From Anas platyrhynchos (lineage: Eukaryota; Chordata; Aves; Anseriformes; Anatidae), in NCBI RefSeq assembly GCF_047663525.1, contig NC_092606.1:7624501-7688500 (forward strand): a DNA stretch of 64,000 bases. The letters are read 5' to 3'. The notes beneath the pieces are model-generated. The model was not told where the DNA came from. It saw nothing but the letters and a program-made list of their open reading frames with translations, and searched no databases. This document shows, in pieces, positions 61,201-64,000 of this stretch. Position numbers and translations under genes: made by a program. The stretch's first letter is position 1. Every line of letters starts with the position of its first letter.

Positions 61201-64000
61201 AACTGTGTGCATGGTCTATAGATCTCCGTTCCCAACTCAGAAAAAGTAAATACCGTTCTGTAACAATAATGTGCCTACCTGGTGATTAATCTTTGAGAAA
61301 ATGGATTATTGATTGATAAAAATCTCTCTTCCTGTTGCTTTGTGATCCCAGGTAGGTTCTTTCAGGTAGCACAGAAGCTGGAAGAGGTCTGTCCGTAGCA
61401 GCGTGTGCTTCCATTAGGCTCTCTGCTCAGCAGTGACTGGGCTCCTTCTGGAACATGGCTCGGTGGGGAGGCATCCTGCAGGCTGCCAAGCTTTGGCTAG
61501 TCCATTTTCCTCAGACCTCATCTTCCATCCAGGCAAGGGGCTGGTTTTGTCGTTGGAGCTGTGATGAATCTAAAGGCCATTCCTGGTACAGCTCTGTCAC
61601 TCTGGGAGCAGCAGAAGTCCACAGAACAAGCAGGTGCTTTGTGTATCGAGTGAGTGAGAAGGAACAGACCTGTCCCAAAGTGTGCTTGTTGGGCAGGATA
61701 GGGGAGATAGGAAGGGGAGGGTAATTTGATTTCTGTGGCAGAAGTGGCCATAAAATCTGCCGTTCAATTCTGCTTTCATTGTTCGTGATAACACTGGAAT
61801 AAATTTAGGTGAACTGTAAATATTAGTCCTGCTTTAAGGAGAGATTCTCAGATTGTCTGTGTATCTGTAGGGAGCAGTCAGGTATGCTACTTCCCTGAGA
61901 TTTCTCCAGCTGAAAATGTTGGTTTTAGTAGCAGTAAAGCGCATGCAAGATCGCTGTGTTGAGCTGCCAGATGAATGATGCAATGTTCGGGGTGTTGGCT
62001 TGGGCTCCTTTTTTAGGGTGTTCTGTCTGTGGGGTCATCCTCGTGCTGTGGTCTGCAGATCCTCTGTGCCAGGCTGGGGGACAGGACAGCAGGCTGCTCT
62101 GGTTTGGGGAGGGGTTGAGGATTGGTTGCAGAGGCAGTTTGGGTTCTGGTTGGTTGGTTTTCATCAGGTGATGAATAAATACAAGGTGGTAATATGTGAA
62201 AACTAGGTCTGTGGCAGTCAATTTTGGAGGAAAAAGAAAAGGAAGTGCACATTTTAATGATGATACCTCTGGAGGAGACTGAATGGCTCCTTTTCACAGA
62301 GGCAACGTGATACTGTGACACCTCTTGCCACGTGACGGCATGGTTTATGAGACTGTTCAGTGACAGCTCCAAGTAGGTTAAACTCTGCGTGTGCTGTTGT
62401 TACATGGAGTAAAAAATAATGACATGGCATGTTTCATTCAAACCTGACTTTCAAAAGCATACTTACCAAGCAAGACTCCTATTGCTTAGCAGAGAGAGGC
62501 TGTTTGGAGTATTTATCTTAGTATCACACTGACCTTTTATGTGAATCCTTCCCCATATTTTTTAAGTAAATATTTCCAATATGATGCAAGGACAGTGTCA
62601 AACTTCATTAAGTACATTAAGTAAAAACTAGAGTACTTTTTCTATCACATGGAATTTGATACAATTTTGTCTTTCTAGTTACTTGCTGCTGAGCAGTCTG
62701 ATCTTGTTTTAGGAGGATTTTCTGCCTGTTTCTCCAACTGGTTGGTTCCACCATGGACATGTTTGTTGCTTTATATTCAGCATTGAACAGTGTGAAATCA
62801 GACTGGTGACAAAATGTTCCTGTAGTTATCGTGAGTAATTAGGAAAAAGCTTATTCAACAGTCCTCAAAAAGTTGGGCTGTCTATGTGAGCCTGCTATAG
62901 GTAGCTTCAAGTGAAAGAATTGATGGAATAAATGAAATATTGAAAAAGAAAAATCTGTGAAGTTGAACTTCTGCTCCCATCTGTTCAAAAAATGTGACTG
63001 ATGAGTTAGTTGCTGGCTGCTAGTGACGGGATATGTATGTTTGTGTGACACTGTCACATGTCCCCAGTATTGAATTCACTGGGTCAGGTGATGTCCCTTG
63101 CTTTTCCTCGCAGATTTTATTTGTGTGCCTTGGACAAACAAACCAGCAGTGACAAAATATAGCAGAAGTGAAAGAAACAGGAAGAAATTTAGTTTTGTTT
63201 TGCCTGTAGAATTTTATTTGTAGCTTTTTTGACCCCACAGGCCTGGTAACATTTGTATGATTGCTATGTATGCAATAGTGTTTTATGTATTCATTTTAAT
63301 TCATCTCTAAAACATCAAAGCTTTCCATTGTCTGCTCTTCTTAAAAGCCTTATTTAGTATACAGTTGTCAATAAGCTTACCAGGAAATGAAAATCCAGTG
63401 AGTAGCCTCTGAAACCTACGTTCTAGTCTAGATTTAAAACAAGACATGAATATTTTTTTCTAGCAGTTACCACATTTGATCAGGCTGGGAGAAGTGTCAT
63501 CCTTAGGAGGCTCTGCTTTAGGACACTGTTCTCTGCCCTCCCCCTGTCCCTTCCTGAACTCCTCCAGTAGAAGGCAGAGAAAAGCTGAGCGTTCTCAGCC
63601 TCCATACATAAAACCAACCCAAATCAGGTGGTTTAAATTTTTCCTGGCATGAAGAATTTTACTGCGGTGAATATTTGAGTCTCCTTTTTTTTCCTGAGTG
63701 TTCTGCTTGTGGAGTCTGTGGGAGCTGTCGCTCTCACTTTGAAAAGCTTTGCTGGATACATGAAAGGAAGCCTGCACACTGGATGCTATTTCTCATTTTA
63801 ATTCTTGCTATTTTAACCTCGTTCTTTCTCTATTCCCCCTCATCAGTCTCCTCAATCTGTTGACCTGGCTTTGATCTTTGCAGAACTGTTTTCTTGAATA
63901 TATCACGGGTTTTGATGGATGGTCTGTATGTGGTTTTGAAATACTCTAGTATGGTAACACCAAAAACGGATGCTGCATCAGTAGTAATTTTAAACTGAAG
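58216..64000 (+). other. RABEP1: RABEP1 intron 4, continues beyond the window
   Basis: At least 5.8 kb after the donor gtatgt. I searched by eye for the next rabaptin-5 exon and did not find it. Open frames of 60-125 codons here match nothing I know. One possible LTR fragment is listed separately. Confidence 0.7.
58741..58800 (+). repeat. Possible fragment of an avian endogenous-retrovirus LTR
   Basis: Starts TGTCCTGGTTTCAG and continues 'gacagagctaattttcctcc' and 'tagtagatggtg'. This resembles the start of an LTR family common in birds, as I remember it. Only about 55 bp are similar and no internal retroviral genes are present, so this would be a decayed remnant of a solo LTR. Confidence 0.4.

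Noticed and set aside
61330-61420. 'ttcaggtagcacagaagctg' as the next RABEP1 exon
   Set aside because: The translation does not match the expected AQEDAEKLRS continuation and soon meets a stop.

Overview
The window reads as nuclear DNA of an amniote, most probably a bird. It has intron-rich genes with GT-AG splice sites, CpG-island promoters and long AT-leaning non-coding stretches. It also has a 5'-truncated CR1 LINE of the avian type at about 18.24-18.64 kb and several very old MIR-like and CR1/L3-like copies. I see no bacterial, phage or plasmid features: no operons, CRISPR arrays or insertion sequences.

Two protein-coding genes can be supported, both on the + strand. IFT22 (RABL5), an atypical small GTPase of the intraflagellar transport B complex, is complete. 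It has five coding exons between 12935 and 15428, encodes 186 aa, starts in a CpG island and ends with a polyadenylation signal at 16337-16342. RABEP1 (rabaptin-5), an endosomal coiled-coil effector of Rab4 and Rab5, starts at 36297 in a second, very GC-rich CpG island. Its first four coding exons (36297-36330, 54561-54689, 56802-57005, 58055-58215) give codons 1-176 with an intact frame across every junction. The rest of the gene lies beyond the right edge.

Layout: 1-12.6 kb is gene-free flank with old repeats. IFT22 runs from 12.6 to 16.36 kb. About 19.5 kb of intergenic DNA (16.36-35.83 kb) holds the CR1, an older LINE tail, two MIR-like SINEs and simple repeats. RABEP1 fills the rest: an 18.2-kb first intron, two introns of 1.0-2.1 kb, and at least 5.8 kb of a fourth intron.

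Both genes act in membrane or ciliary trafficking, but nothing in the sequence shows a shared promoter or joint regulation. They are two separate genes pointing the same way. I found no convincing evidence of an undescribed biological system. The points most worth a second look are the non-canonical GTPase motifs of IFT22, two strikingly perfect short hairpins, the ancient LINE copies, and GC-rich patches inside RABEP1 intron 1.
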